DNA from: Xylanibacter caecicola | GTDB taxonomy: Bacteria; Bacteroidota; Bacteroidia; Bacteroidales; Bacteroidaceae | DNA: 64,000 nt | Assembly: GCF_013166515.1 (NCBI RefSeq) | Contig: NZ_JABKKJ010000012.1 | Span: 21,679 to 85,678, forward strand | Reading direction: 5' to 3' | Shown: in pieces, positions 19,026-28,900 of the stretch | Layout: each line of letters begins with the position of its first letter | Numbering within the stretch: position 1 is the stretch's first letter | The notes under the pieces: model-generated | Databases searched by the model: none | Told to the model about the DNA's origin: nothing | What the model saw: only the letters and a program-made list of their open reading frames with translations | Made by a program: the position numbers and the translations under genes

Positions 19026-20163
19026 TCCACCATTGATTTATTATTTGTATTTTTTGCTTATCTGATTTATCTGATTTAAAAAGTTTATCAAGAGAATTTC
19101 TCCCGTAAAAGTCATTTGTATATTTATAAAATTCCAAGAATTTATTATAACCTTTATCTGCTTCTTTTTCTCTTGGTGTTTCATCATGCCCATATTTCAT
19201 ATAATCATACAAAAAGCCTCCTAAATAAGTAACCTCATTGCTACTTTCTTCTATATGTTTTATATGCCCTACTTCATGACTAAGAAGTATCATCCAACGA
19301 TAAAAATCCTGTCCGTAACCATGTCCATTATATTTATCTTTATCATCCTCAAAATAGTTTGGAGTAAAATTTATAGACACATTATTAGGAGAATTACCTA
19401 AAGTTATCGCCCCTCCACCTTTATTTGAAGAGTATGTAGGATAATAATGTCCAAATCCACGTTCCATTATTTGAGCATTTTTGATATATGTCTCAGATAT
19501 TCCTGAAACTAATGATAACAAACGACATGTAACTGGATTTAATGTATAATAATCTGCCCGATAAAAAGGTGTACTTTTATGGGAAATTAAGAAATGAGGA
19601 AACAATCCTTTAATATCCACCGCATTCACAGCATTATTATTACAATAAACATACGGACTTACATCCGGATACTTATCCGCCAAAGGGTCAACGGCATGCC
19701 AGCGGGCAAGTACAGGATCGTACCATCTCGCACCGTAGTCGTACCAGTCCAACGAGAGAAGGCGGTCAAGCTCCTTGCCGTTGTACTTATAACGCTGCTT
19801 GTTCTTATCCACACTCTCACCGAACAAGACACCGAAGGGATAATAATGGTTGGTCTCCTCTATCATGCCGTTCTCATCTGCTACAACGCGAACATTGCCC
19901 TGGTGGTCTGTGAGGTAGAAATGATATACGGGCTGTTTGTTATTGGTAAATGTTACATAACCGCCGTCGAAGAGTATGCGGTTAGGCGTCGGCTTCAGGT
20001 TTTCATAGATTATGTCACCGCAAAAGTCTATGCGGTGAGCACCATAAATCATCATATACTCCTCTTCTGTAATCAGCGAAGCCTGATGGAAAATCAGCGA
20101 GTCTCTGAGACCAGTATTTATTGACTTGTCTTTTATAATTGAAAGTTTGTCTGAACCTGTCAT
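18982..20163 (-). CDS. RHS cassette C with HEVGH metallopeptidase toxin domain
   Basis: 393 residues. The RHS tail and core (GAHRIDFCGDIIYENLKPT through CNNNAVNAVD) take up residues 40-185. The unique C-terminal part of about 205 residues has ILLSHEVGHIKHIEES, a zincin motif, and REKEADKGYN downstream with a plausible third Glu ligand. It lacks the PDGRK that ends the core in the other cassettes (VDIKG here). Its ATG overlaps the stop of an upstream gene remnant (ATGA), a trace of an earlier toxin-immunity pair. No export signal. Confidence 0.78.
   Translation of the reverse strand: MTGSDKLSIIKDKSINTGLRDSLIFHQASLITEEEYMMIYGAHRIDFCGDIIYENLKPTPNRILFDGGYVTFTNNKQPVYHFYLTDHQGNVRVVADENGMIEETNHYYPFGVLFGESVDKNKQRYKYNGKELDRLLSLDWYDYGARWYDPVLARWHAVDPLADKYPDVSPYVYCNNNAVNAVDIKGLFPHFLISHKSTPFYRADYYTLNPVTCRLLSLVSGISETYIKNAQIMERGFGHYYPTYSSNKGGGAITLGNSPNNVSINFTPNYFEDDKDKYNGHGYGQDFYRWMILLSHEVGHIKHIEESSNEVTYLGGFLYDYMKYGHDETPREKEADKGYNKFLEFYKYTNDFYGRNSLDKLFKSDKSDKQKIQIINQWWNEYENETHMSDILY
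19613..20060 (-). repeat. RHS core direct repeat, copy C
   Basis: Third copy of the core repeat, subfamily 1. Confidence 0.85.
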
Positions 20164-20285
20164 TGGGGCAAATCCCTTTCATTACGCTTTAAATAAAGCT
20201 TTAATATTGTCTTTTTCAATGCTATGCATAACAGTATTAATAAAATTATAAGCCATAGAAATATGAATTTTTCATTAACGTTTTC
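20160..20285 (-). pseudogene. 3' remnant of a membrane-protein (immunity-type) gene
   Basis: A 41-codon frame without an ATG encodes a hydrophobic helix (FIFLWLIILLILLLCIAL) and a basic tail (KKTILKLYLKRNERDLPQ), ending in a TGA that overlaps the start codon of cassette C. It follows the 128-residue membrane protein in another frame, so it is either the lost end of that gene or debris of a deleted immunity gene. Confidence 0.45.
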
Positions 20286-20661
20286 TTAAGCTCGTATTAT
20301 CATGATTGCACCATACTTTACATATAATATAAATAGAATAAAATAATAACACATAGGCAGGAACGTAGAATATATCATATAAAAAAAGTCTTAATAATTG
20401 AAATAATATAACAATAAGAGCTATTACTATAACTAATATATTTATCATTTTTAACCTCAATAATAAATTATGTCCATTATAAACCACTGTAAATATGATT
20501 ATAATAAAGAAAGAACATATACTTGCAATAAGAATGTATTCACTATAAAAGAAATTCATTAAATCTGTTTCTTTTCTTTGGTTTAGTATTCCAAATATTA
20601 ACTGAATAAACTCAGAGAAACAAACAAAACATGCCAAAAGATTTACAATTACCTTTCTCAT
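20275..20661 (-). CDS. Putative integral-membrane immunity protein of lipase cassette D
   Basis: 128 residues with about four hydrophobic segments (near 5-25, 43-62, 72-95 and 100-117) and a positively charged C-terminus. No family recognised. It overlaps the end of cassette D by 4 bp (ATGA). A membrane-embedded immunity protein fits a toxin that attacks membrane lipids. A further transmembrane segment is encoded just downstream in a different frame. Confidence 0.55.
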   Translation of the reverse strand: MRKVIVNLLACFVCFSEFIQLIFGILNQRKETDLMNFFYSEYILIASICSFFIIIIFTVVYNGHNLLLRLKMINILVIVIALIVILFQLLRLFLYDIFYVPAYVLLFYSIYIICKVWCNHDNTSLRKR

Positions 20662-21755
20662 TTTTTTATTTTATTAATTATTTCATTCCAATTATATTCT
20701 GTCCATATATTTTTCTCACCATCTATCAAGTCCCTATGAATATATTGAATGCTCTCTTTACTGGACACCCTAATTTTCACATCTGAGTTCGGTATATCTG
20801 ATTTTTGCAATACCGGAACACTTAAGATTTGAACAGGATCATTGGTACAAGTAGCGTCTATTCGATTCTTTTCTACTTTATTTGTTATTTTTGTAGGCTC
20901 CCAAGCATTTAGATATAAAGCATTTTCTATTCTCCAACCCTGTTCTGACAGGTATCTCATCATACCTTCCGAAAAAGCTCCTCCCATACTATGAGAAACA
21001 AAGTTAAAGACATCTTTCCCTTTCTCCATTCCTTTAATTAGAACATCGTAATACTTTTTTGCATAATTGTAGCCAGACTTATCTCGTAAAAAATTTGAAC
21101 TTTTCAAATATTCAAAATCATAATTTGTGAAAAAAGGAGATACATTATCATTAAACACATTTTTTGCATGTGTAACAAAAGCCGAATATTCACCATTCCA
21201 ATACTTACTTCCACCTTCAGGTGAACCAAAGCCTAAATAACCATTTACAAAAACAATCTTCCTCCCGTCTGGATCAATAGCATTCACAGAATTATTCAGA
21301 CAATAAACATACGGGCTTACATCCGGATATTTCTCCGCCAGCGGGTCAACAGCATGCCAGCGTGCAAGCACTGGGTCGTACCACCGCGCGCCATAGTCAT
21401 ACCAGTCCAAGGCAAGAAGACGCTCCAACTCCTTGCCGTTGTACTTGTATCTCTGAACATCATCGCCCGTGCCGTCGCCGAACAAAGCACCGAAAGGATA
21501 GTAATTGTTTGTCTGCTCTATGTTGCCCTGCGCATCGGCTACCACGCGAACATTGCCCTGATGGTCCATGAGATAGAAATGGTACACTGGCTGCTTGTTG
21601 CTGAATTTTACATAGCCGCCGTCGAAGAGTATGCGGTTCGGAACGGGTTTAATATTCTCATAGATGATGTCACCGCAATAGTTTATGCAATGCGACTCAT
21701 ATATCAAACCATTTTGCCTATATATAAACATAGAAAAACTGTGATCTATTTGCAA
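20658..21755 (-). CDS. RHS cassette D with lipase-like alpha/beta-hydrolase toxin domain
   Basis: 365 residues. The RHS core (YCGDIIYENIKPVPNRIL to NNSVNAIDPDGRK) ends near residue 165. The unique domain of about 200 residues has VFNFVSHSMGGAFSEGM, the nucleophile elbow (SxSxG) of class 3 lipase-like hydrolases, with His and Asp candidates later (NDPVQIL, YIHRDLID). Predicted to hydrolyse lipids. The first 25 residues are not RHS. The core belongs to the same subfamily as that of the full-length RHS gene, so this cassette is the best-matched donor for switching. Confidence 0.78.
   Translation of the reverse strand: MQIDHSFSMFIYRQNGLIYESHCINYCGDIIYENIKPVPNRILFDGGYVKFSNKQPVYHFYLMDHQGNVRVVADAQGNIEQTNNYYPFGALFGDGTGDDVQRYKYNGKELERLLALDWYDYGARWYDPVLARWHAVDPLAEKYPDVSPYVYCLNNSVNAIDPDGRKIVFVNGYLGFGSPEGGSKYWNGEYSAFVTHAKNVFNDNVSPFFTNYDFEYLKSSNFLRDKSGYNYAKKYYDVLIKGMEKGKDVFNFVSHSMGGAFSEGMMRYLSEQGWRIENALYLNAWEPTKITNKVEKNRIDATCTNDPVQILSVPVLQKSDIPNSDVKIRVSSKESIQYIHRDLIDGEKNIWTEYNWNEIINKIKK
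21258..21690 (-). repeat. RHS core direct repeat, copy D
   Basis: Fourth copy, subfamily 2 (KPVPNRIL, FSNKQPV, KELERLLALDW), very close in DNA to copy E at 23025. Confidence 0.85.
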
Positions 21756-21797
21756 TATAAAAGTTCTTTTCTGTACCCAGATAATTTATTATACAAG

Positions 21798-22421
21798 TTA
21801 ATCAAACCAGTCTTTAACTCTATCCCATAAAGTTTTTTTATATGGCTGTGTTTCTATATATGATGGATCGTCATCTATATAAGAAAAACTTATATTCGTA
21901 TTATAATGCTCGTCTTTCAACTCTACGGGGGACATGGCCATGATTGTATTAAGGAACTTTTTAAGCTCTGGGTTAGGAATATGAACAAAAACATATTTCT
22001 TCTCACCGACAATAATAACGGCAGCCCAGGTGTCATGCCAGTTTGACTGGATAAAAGGATTAACTAAATTATCTATATCTTCTATATCTGAAATACATTC
22101 TTTTAATTTATTAAACTCCTCTGGTCGCAGTTTTTTTTCTTTTTGCATCCTAACTTCTTCAAAGAAATTGAAGTCAGATAGATTCCCTTTTAACTCATGG
22201 TCTTCGTAAAGGATTTCACCATAAAAATGAGGTCCCAGCTTTCCTGATGAAACTCTTATTATACCATCATTAGTAATTTCTATTAAATAGTTGTCAACAG
22301 GAGTTCCCAAGCGTGTTAATAAACATTTACATAAAATGTCATTTTCCTTTCTCATTCGTCTGTCACAAGATGCAATACATACTATAGACAGCAATACAAT
22401 ATAAATTAAATATTTCTTCAT
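21798..22421 (-). CDS. Putative immunity lipoprotein of the M91 toxin
   Basis: The lipoprotein signal MKKYLIYIVLLSIVCIASC fixes the start at 22421; the frame is open from 22445. No known family; the body contains NWHDTWAAVIIVGEKKYVF. It follows the metallopeptidase-encoding end of the main RHS gene by 13 bp. Inferred immunity protein anchored in the envelope. Confidence 0.55.
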   Translation of the reverse strand: MKKYLIYIVLLSIVCIASCDRRMRKENDILCKCLLTRLGTPVDNYLIEITNDGIIRVSSGKLGPHFYGEILYEDHELKGNLSDFNFFEEVRMQKEKKLRPEEFNKLKECISDIEDIDNLVNPFIQSNWHDTWAAVIIVGEKKYVFVHIPNPELKKFLNTIMAMSPVELKDEHYNTNISFSYIDDDPSYIETQPYKKTLWDRVKDWFD

Positions 22422-22434
22422 GTCTTGTCTGCTT

Positions 22435-24795
22435 TTAATATTCAATTCTTTTATTTAAATCCTGTTCTTTTCTCAGTTTATTCTCTGTGTGGGTATAATT
22501 TCCTCTTATACCAACGGTTTCAAGCTCTTCGGTTTCAGCTTCTGTTTTCATAATATTTCCATTTTCTGTTTTATATGTATAGTCTGACCTATTTTCCCAA
22601 TACACCGCCTTTCCGTTCATCGAGCGGTGTCCGTGTATCAACTCATGTCCAAGAACTATATGTGACGGGATTGCTTCTTCCTTTATTTTTCCTGTCTTCG
22701 GATTACGCGTAAAGACTGTAGGGTTTTGTCTCATATTATAGTAAATAGACACGTCTGTACCTTTGCCGTTCAATGCGTCCATCTGGTAACGGTCATGCTC
22801 GCGACTATTGTCTGCAGACGGTCTTATGTCCATGCTACGTTCATGGTTTATCAGCTCTGAAACAAGCCTTGTCCCGTTTACGAGTTTCTTATCACGGTTT
22901 CTTGTTCCCCGTGACAAGATGATAACCATACCGTCCGAACGCCTTACTCCTAATTTGTCGTTCGTCAGCTTTTGTAATTGTCCTAATACGGATATGCGTT
23001 GCTGCCTGTCACCTACAATAACTATTTTTCTTCCGTCCGGATCTATCGCATTAACTGCATTGTTATTACAATAAACATACGGACTAATATCCGGATACTT
23101 CTCCGCCAGAGGGTCAACAGCATGCCAGCGTGCCAATACAGGGTCGTACCACCGCGCGCCATAGTCATACCAGTCCAAGGCAAGAAGACGCTCCAGCTCC
23201 TTGCCGTTGTACTTGTATCTCTGGACATCATCGCCCGTGCCGTCGCCAAACAAAGCACCGAAAGGATAGTAATTGTTTGTCTGCTCTATGTTGCCCTGCG
23301 CATCGGCTACGACGCGAACATTGCCCTGATGGTCCGTGAGATAGAAATGGTATACTGGCTGCTTGTTGCTGAACGTAACATAGCCGCCGTCGAAGAGTAT
23401 GCGGTTCGGAACGGGTTTAATATTCTCATAGATGATGTCACCGCTATAGTCTATGCGGTGAACGCCATACAGCATTGCATACTCCTCTTCTGTAATTAGC
23501 AAGCCTGGACGGAACATCAAAGAGTCTCTGAGACCGGGATCTATTGGTTCACCTAAGTCATCACGGTTATTGACTGAAACATATACATCTGAAGACAAGG
23601 GGGATATTAAAGGTTCGTGTATATGAGGAAATTTTAACAGATATTCAGAACACAACTTCTCACCCGTAGAGCTATAGGTAAAGTCTATGTACTTGCCGCT
23701 GCTGAAACTGACATGTTCGGGAAGGTTTATTTCGTTGTACGTTATTTTGCTTATCCCCTTGTTCTTGTCCTCTATTAGGTTGCCGTTGGCATCATAGTCG
23801 TATTCTGTTTCATCATCAGCACCGTCGGTGAAGTGCATCGCATCCTTATAGCATGGACCTTCTGCGGCATCGGTAACCCTACGGAGACGATTTCCGTCGT
23901 ACTCATAGAAAAGGTCGTCTATGGTGCCGCATACGTCTCCAAAATATTTGCCGTTACGGCGGAGAGACAGGATATTGCCGTTACGGTCGTAATCATAGAA
24001 TGTGTCATAGTTGGCATGATGAAGGTCTGAGTCGTCCGTATAGAGGGCTGACACAAGACGCGACAGACCGTCGTAGGAATAGTTGTAACGGCGGGATATT
24101 CCTTCTCCTGAAGAATTGATGCGCCACTGAAAAGAGGACTGATTACCGGAATAGCATGAGAGACTGCCGCCTTCTGAATTCTCATATCCCATGGACATCG
24201 ATATCAGAGGACCTCCAAGACCGGTGAGCCACGAACGTACATTATATGAATATTCCATGCCTAATTTATCATTGCCGTTACGACTGTATGATTTCAAACG
24301 GCAAAGCCCGTCATACTCAAGATCTTTTATCGTTACAGGAGTGTTGCCATTAACGCTATGCGTCTGCTTCATAAGCCGTCCGGCATGGTCATAAGTACTG
24401 GATATCTCGAGGGTTACAGTGGAGAGACGCGGTTGAATATGAGAGGTATGGACATGTCTGTGCAAAATCTCATTGCCGGAAAAGTCGTAAGTATAATAAT
24501 GACTGTCGGTACCTTTCAGATAATTGGTGGACTTCTTTTGTATTACACGCTGACGGAAATCGTAATATATAGCCTCATACAGATAGGAAACGTCGTTACT
24601 TATTTTTGACAGACATGCCGTGGCACGTCCTGTAAGAAGTCCATTAGCCTTGGAACCTTTTTCCGAAGCCTTCCTCACTGCTGTACAACAGTTCATCATG
24701 CCCGTCCGCAAATCCGTAATCATCGTAATAGTTTGCAGTAAGAACATGCACATTCGAAGGGTCAAGACCATGAAGTTCATACCCCATATAGACAC
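22435..24795 (-). CDS. Main RHS toxin gene, 3' part: RHS repeats, core and M91-like metallopeptidase
   Basis: 786-codon frame. True RHS homology starts near 24663 (GSKANGLLTGRATACL); the first 44 residues are an out-of-frame reading of the upstream part. RHS repeats are followed by the core (DHQGNVRVVADAQG to NNNAVNAIDPDGRK). The C-terminus of about 210 residues has IVLGHELIHGHRSMNG and ELETVGIRGNYTHTENK, matching M91 (NleD-like) zinc peptidases and their RHS-borne relatives. Joined to the 24644-25957 part it would make an exported RHS toxin of about 1170 residues; a +1 shift at an A5 run separates them. Confidence 0.82.
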   Translation of the reverse strand: MSIWGMNFMVLTLRMCMFLLQTITMITDLRTGMMNCCTAVRKASEKGSKANGLLTGRATACLSKISNDVSYLYEAIYYDFRQRVIQKKSTNYLKGTDSHYYTYDFSGNEILHRHVHTSHIQPRLSTVTLEISSTYDHAGRLMKQTHSVNGNTPVTIKDLEYDGLCRLKSYSRNGNDKLGMEYSYNVRSWLTGLGGPLISMSMGYENSEGGSLSCYSGNQSSFQWRINSSGEGISRRYNYSYDGLSRLVSALYTDDSDLHHANYDTFYDYDRNGNILSLRRNGKYFGDVCGTIDDLFYEYDGNRLRRVTDAAEGPCYKDAMHFTDGADDETEYDYDANGNLIEDKNKGISKITYNEINLPEHVSFSSGKYIDFTYSSTGEKLCSEYLLKFPHIHEPLISPLSSDVYVSVNNRDDLGEPIDPGLRDSLMFRPGLLITEEEYAMLYGVHRIDYSGDIIYENIKPVPNRILFDGGYVTFSNKQPVYHFYLTDHQGNVRVVADAQGNIEQTNNYYPFGALFGDGTGDDVQRYKYNGKELERLLALDWYDYGARWYDPVLARWHAVDPLAEKYPDISPYVYCNNNAVNAIDPDGRKIVIVGDRQQRISVLGQLQKLTNDKLGVRRSDGMVIILSRGTRNRDKKLVNGTRLVSELINHERSMDIRPSADNSREHDRYQMDALNGKGTDVSIYYNMRQNPTVFTRNPKTGKIKEEAIPSHIVLGHELIHGHRSMNGKAVYWENRSDYTYKTENGNIMKTEAETEELETVGIRGNYTHTENKLRKEQDLNKRIEY
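23025..23475 (-). repeat. RHS core direct repeat, copy E (in the main gene)
   Basis: Fifth copy, subfamily 2, within the only RHS gene that has an N-terminal secretion region. Confidence 0.85.
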
Positions 24796-25957
24796 CGTCT
24801 GCGCCGGTATACGTGCAGTAAGGTATAGAAGTCATGTAAAGGGAGTGTTCAGGAGAAGGGATATTATATGAACAGGTACCTGTCAGACATTCACGACCAA
24901 ACAAATCATATATATGGAATGTGCTCTCGTCATACTTGCGCTGCTCGCCCGTCTGGACGAATAGCGGACGGTCTGCACCGTCATACTCCGTACGTACGAC
25001 ATCTGCGCCGGGCATTTTCGAAGTGCAACGGCGGTTTCGGCTGTCATAAGAATACACATAGGCAAATTCATATATATATCCGAAAGGAACCGAGCCGGAA
25101 AAATGCTCACCGGACAAAGCTGGAGGAACAATCATAACAAGATTACCATGGGCATCATATATATAATATGTGTCATACAATATCTTCGCTGTACCGTTAT
25201 GCTCTATCATGCGCGACAGGACTGTGCGACCGTGACGGTCCTTGAAGGTCATGGATGTAACACCGTCCTCATTCTCCACACGTGTAATCATCAGGGAACC
25301 GGAAGCATAACTGCCTGATGCCTTGAGGGTCGGCATGTCACCTGATACATTGCCGGCTACATATCGTACACAGTCAAGAGTATCGTTACCAATGACATTT
25401 GCAAGATATTCGTATCTTACACTTTTATTCATATTATGCCACATGATGCCGGGACCCGTGGCGCGGACAAGTTCACCTGAAGGCACATTGTCATATATAT
25501 ATTCTGTATACGGCTTACTGTCGTTCCAGACTTCTATAGAACCTGCAGTACAATTACTGTATAATACATACTGACCTGCAACAGATGATGACACCACGGC
25601 AGGCTGCCACTGCCGCTTTTTACGGTTAAAGGCATCATACTCATGAAACGTGACCATGTCGTAACGGCCGGGAGTAAATCCTACTTTTATTTCCTCCTTC
25701 ATTCTCCCCAAACCGTCATAATATCCTATTGTCGTATTTCCGTCCGTGGATGAACCTGTCATGCTCGTGAACGACACGATGCTGTTTCCGTCGTTATCTG
25801 CGGCAAGATGTACGGGATCCTCATCATATTCGTAAGGAAGGAACACGTAACTGTCTTCGGCAACGCCGATTATGATATCGTCATCCTGCCCGTAGATACT
25901 GTGTGGGGCAAACAGTAACAACAACAGCAATATTATTTCCCAACCTGATATATTCAT
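24644..25957 (-). CDS. Main RHS toxin gene, 5' part (signal peptide and DUF6443-like region), frameshifted
   Basis: 437 residues starting with a signal peptide (IILLLLLLFAPHSIYGQ). A DUF6443-like/RHS N-terminal region follows (SMTGSSTDGNTTIGYYDGLGRMKEE onward), with YD-type repeats. Its end, YYDDYGFADGHDELL, is the place where such proteins normally continue into the GLLTGR repeat found in the next frame. The span 22435-25957 is 3523 nt, one more than a multiple of three, consistent with one extra base in the A5 run at 24658-24662. It starts 9 bp after the preceding gene. Confidence 0.8.
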   Translation of the reverse strand: MNISGWEIILLLLLLFAPHSIYGQDDDIIIGVAEDSYVFLPYEYDEDPVHLAADNDGNSIVSFTSMTGSSTDGNTTIGYYDGLGRMKEEIKVGFTPGRYDMVTFHEYDAFNRKKRQWQPAVVSSSVAGQYVLYSNCTAGSIEVWNDSKPYTEYIYDNVPSGELVRATGPGIMWHNMNKSVRYEYLANVIGNDTLDCVRYVAGNVSGDMPTLKASGSYASGSLMITRVENEDGVTSMTFKDRHGRTVLSRMIEHNGTAKILYDTYYIYDAHGNLVMIVPPALSGEHFSGSVPFGYIYEFAYVYSYDSRNRRCTSKMPGADVVRTEYDGADRPLFVQTGEQRKYDESTFHIYDLFGRECLTGTCSYNIPSPEHSLYMTSIPYCTYTGADGVYMGYELHGLDPSNVHVLTANYYDDYGFADGHDELLYSSEEGFGKRFQG

Positions 25958-25966
25958 GGCAAAATT

Positions 25967-28900
25967 CTATTTATAATGATAATCGTACTGATTTAATATA
26001 TATTTCTCGTTTGTATAAGGATCGACATAATATTTCTCACGCAGACGACCAAGCATATCATACTTATATTGTACGGCAGAGCCATCTGTCAAAACTTCTG
26101 CATACATATTCATATCCTGATTATACATATAAATATGGAAAATAGAGGATCTCATTAAGTATCTATCCTCAATATTGCCATAATCAGGCGTATATCTCAT
26201 GTTCAATTCGGATACGTTCTTTTCCTTGCCAAGACATGACTCTGCCTCAGCCAGGGTTGCGTTTTCAATCTCCATAAACAGCTTTTGTCCATTAAAGCCC
26301 CAATAATAGACATTCGTCCGCCCGTTCGTTTCCACTTCAGTAGGTTTGCCATAGGCATTTACGGCATTCACCTTAAAGTCGGTTCTGCTTGCCATATTAT
26401 TTCCCCACGATGTTGTTTTCTTGCAGATATATGGTATCTGGTTATTAGTTGCCCGATAGTCAAAAGTCTCGGTACACACGGATGCATCTTCCTCTGTGCG
26501 CTTTTCTATTACCGGCGACAATATATTGAGCTGTTGCATCCAATTGTATGCCGAATAATCTGACGGATATTTATATTTTACTGTTTTTACCGTATTATTA
26601 CTTGTCAGTGTACTTTCAGATGTAACAAGCTTGTTCGTATTATATAAATATGTAATGCCAGAACTGTATGCCCCGCTTTTTGTATACACGGTATCACGCA
26701 CACTCTTTGGGAAATAACTGAATGTAAAGGTTTCTGCAAGCCAGCCTAAAGATGAATTCATAAACTGGTATGGATTATAGTTCAATATAATCTCCTGCTG
26801 ATATGCCGTCTTAAAAGCAGGATGCCCTGTTCTTCCATATTCAACAACTTTCTTGCGCTTCAGTACGCCGTCACTGTCATAAAACTCCTCTGACAGAAGT
26901 TTGCCCCTTTCTAAGGCATAGCTCGTATATGGAGCTATTGCATCTCCTCCGGATGCTGTAGAATAAGAATATTTCTTATCAAGATGGGAAAGGCCGAATA
27001 TGTCTGTGTCATAATTGGAGTATCTGTATTTTATATATCCCATGGACTTTCCTGAAGCGTCGAAAGTCTCTTCTATCACACAAGAATAGCCTACATCCGG
27101 AGAATTCTGATTTGTAACGGGAGTTTGGAAGCCTGCAGCCGACTTAAGTTCAAGAGTTACATTTCCAGCTGTATATGAAACACTATGCACGGGCATGCTT
27201 TTGGATATACCGCTACTCTTCCCGTTTTTAGTTTCCGAATAATAATACTTCTTAGTGCTTACAAGTGAATTGTCATCATTATAGTTCTTTATCTCAGCCA
27301 CCCTTAACCCGCCGGCAAATCCAGTGCTGTTTGTAACTGCAGTGTGGTCGTTTGATACGATTTTTGAATAACTGTGCTGTTCGTATGCAAACGTTGTCCT
27401 GCCTCCTGTAGGATATCTTATTTCCGACAAGGTCTCGGCCTTTGTTGCTGACAGCGACGGATATATTGTCGTAAACGAAGGAGTGGCAGATATACTCACT
27501 TCACCGCCGTTGTAATATCCCCACGAGTCAGTCTTCGTCATTGAATACCTGTATGGCATGGTCTGGCTCCTGTCGTAGCTGAAACTATATGCAGGCATGT
27601 CATCGCCTGATATTTCGGCTGGTATTTCATAACCATATTGCCCTCTTATAATATCGGGGACACCTGTTCTTGTGATTACCGACGTGAGTTTCATCCTTTC
27701 ATTGCTGCTGTCTACATATCCGAAATAAAGAGAATGACCGTTCCCCGTGAATTTATTCTTTATGGCAATGCGATGCAAAACATTGTGTGTAAGTTTGTCT
27801 GCTATTGCATTACGCGTGGTATTCTCATTTTCACGTCTGGCGGTATTCATGAATACAAGAAATTGCTGTGACGGATCTTCTATATTTAATGAATATGTCT
27901 GAAGTCTTGTCATACCGGTATTCTCCCAGTATAATGCCTTGCTGTTTCTATTGAGCCGGTCTCCATAACGGCTCTCCTTAAAGTATGTAAAGTCTATTGT
28001 CTCATTGGGAGTGGTTATGGATGTAAGGCATGCCGGAAAAAGAAGGAAGCCGGTAAAACCGCGCCAGCCGATTTCATACGGACTGGTCTGTTCTTGTATA
28101 GTACCGTATTGCATGCGGTATTGTGGAACATAGCGTATGTCACACATTATGGCAGAGGTGTCATACTTGAATTCTATGACGCGCTTGTCTGTTGTCGTTA
28201 TTTTTGAGAGTCGCCATGTGGTAGGTATCAAAGAGTTCTTCTTGCGTGCATAATAAGGAACACTGAACTCTGTGGCATAAAGCCCGCCGAACTCATAGCG
28301 ACAGCCATCCGGCGTGACAAGGGTAAACTTGTTGAAGAACCTGTTGTTATGTGATCTGTCATCCCAGCCTGTTGTCCTAAAACGTTCTTCCAATTGTTTC
28401 CTGTTTATAAAGCCGTCTCCATTTGCCGGATTGAACTCGACCTTTATATCATCATCGGAAACAACTGTCCAACCTCCATTCTCATTATAATAGAAATTTC
28501 CAGAATATCCGCAGAAACTGAAAGAGAATTCGTCCGGCACAAGTTCAAAAAAATCATCTCCTCGCAGCTTATCTTTTGTCATCTGTGCAAACGACTGGTT
28601 TGTAATATTCTTCATCTTAAATGAATTGGAATAGAAACCATGACCGATATTATCGTCTCCGCACAACTCGTCATAAACGCAGTGGACTGTACGGGTTATA
28701 TATCCGCCTGCCATAAGGCTCCACCCCATACCAAGTATACCCGACTGCAAATCGGGCTTCACGGAAGCAAGGTGGTATCGTGCAGACAGAGGAAGGACAT
28801 AATCTCCGACTGTTATATCATACAACGGCACCGTTATATCCGGAATACCCGTATAATGACTCACCGGTATCGTACCAAACATTCCAAGATTTGCAATCTC

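Noticed and set aside
14930..23475. Repeats as insertion-sequence copies
   Set aside because: The repeated DNA encodes the RHS core in frame; no transposase or terminal inverted repeats are present.
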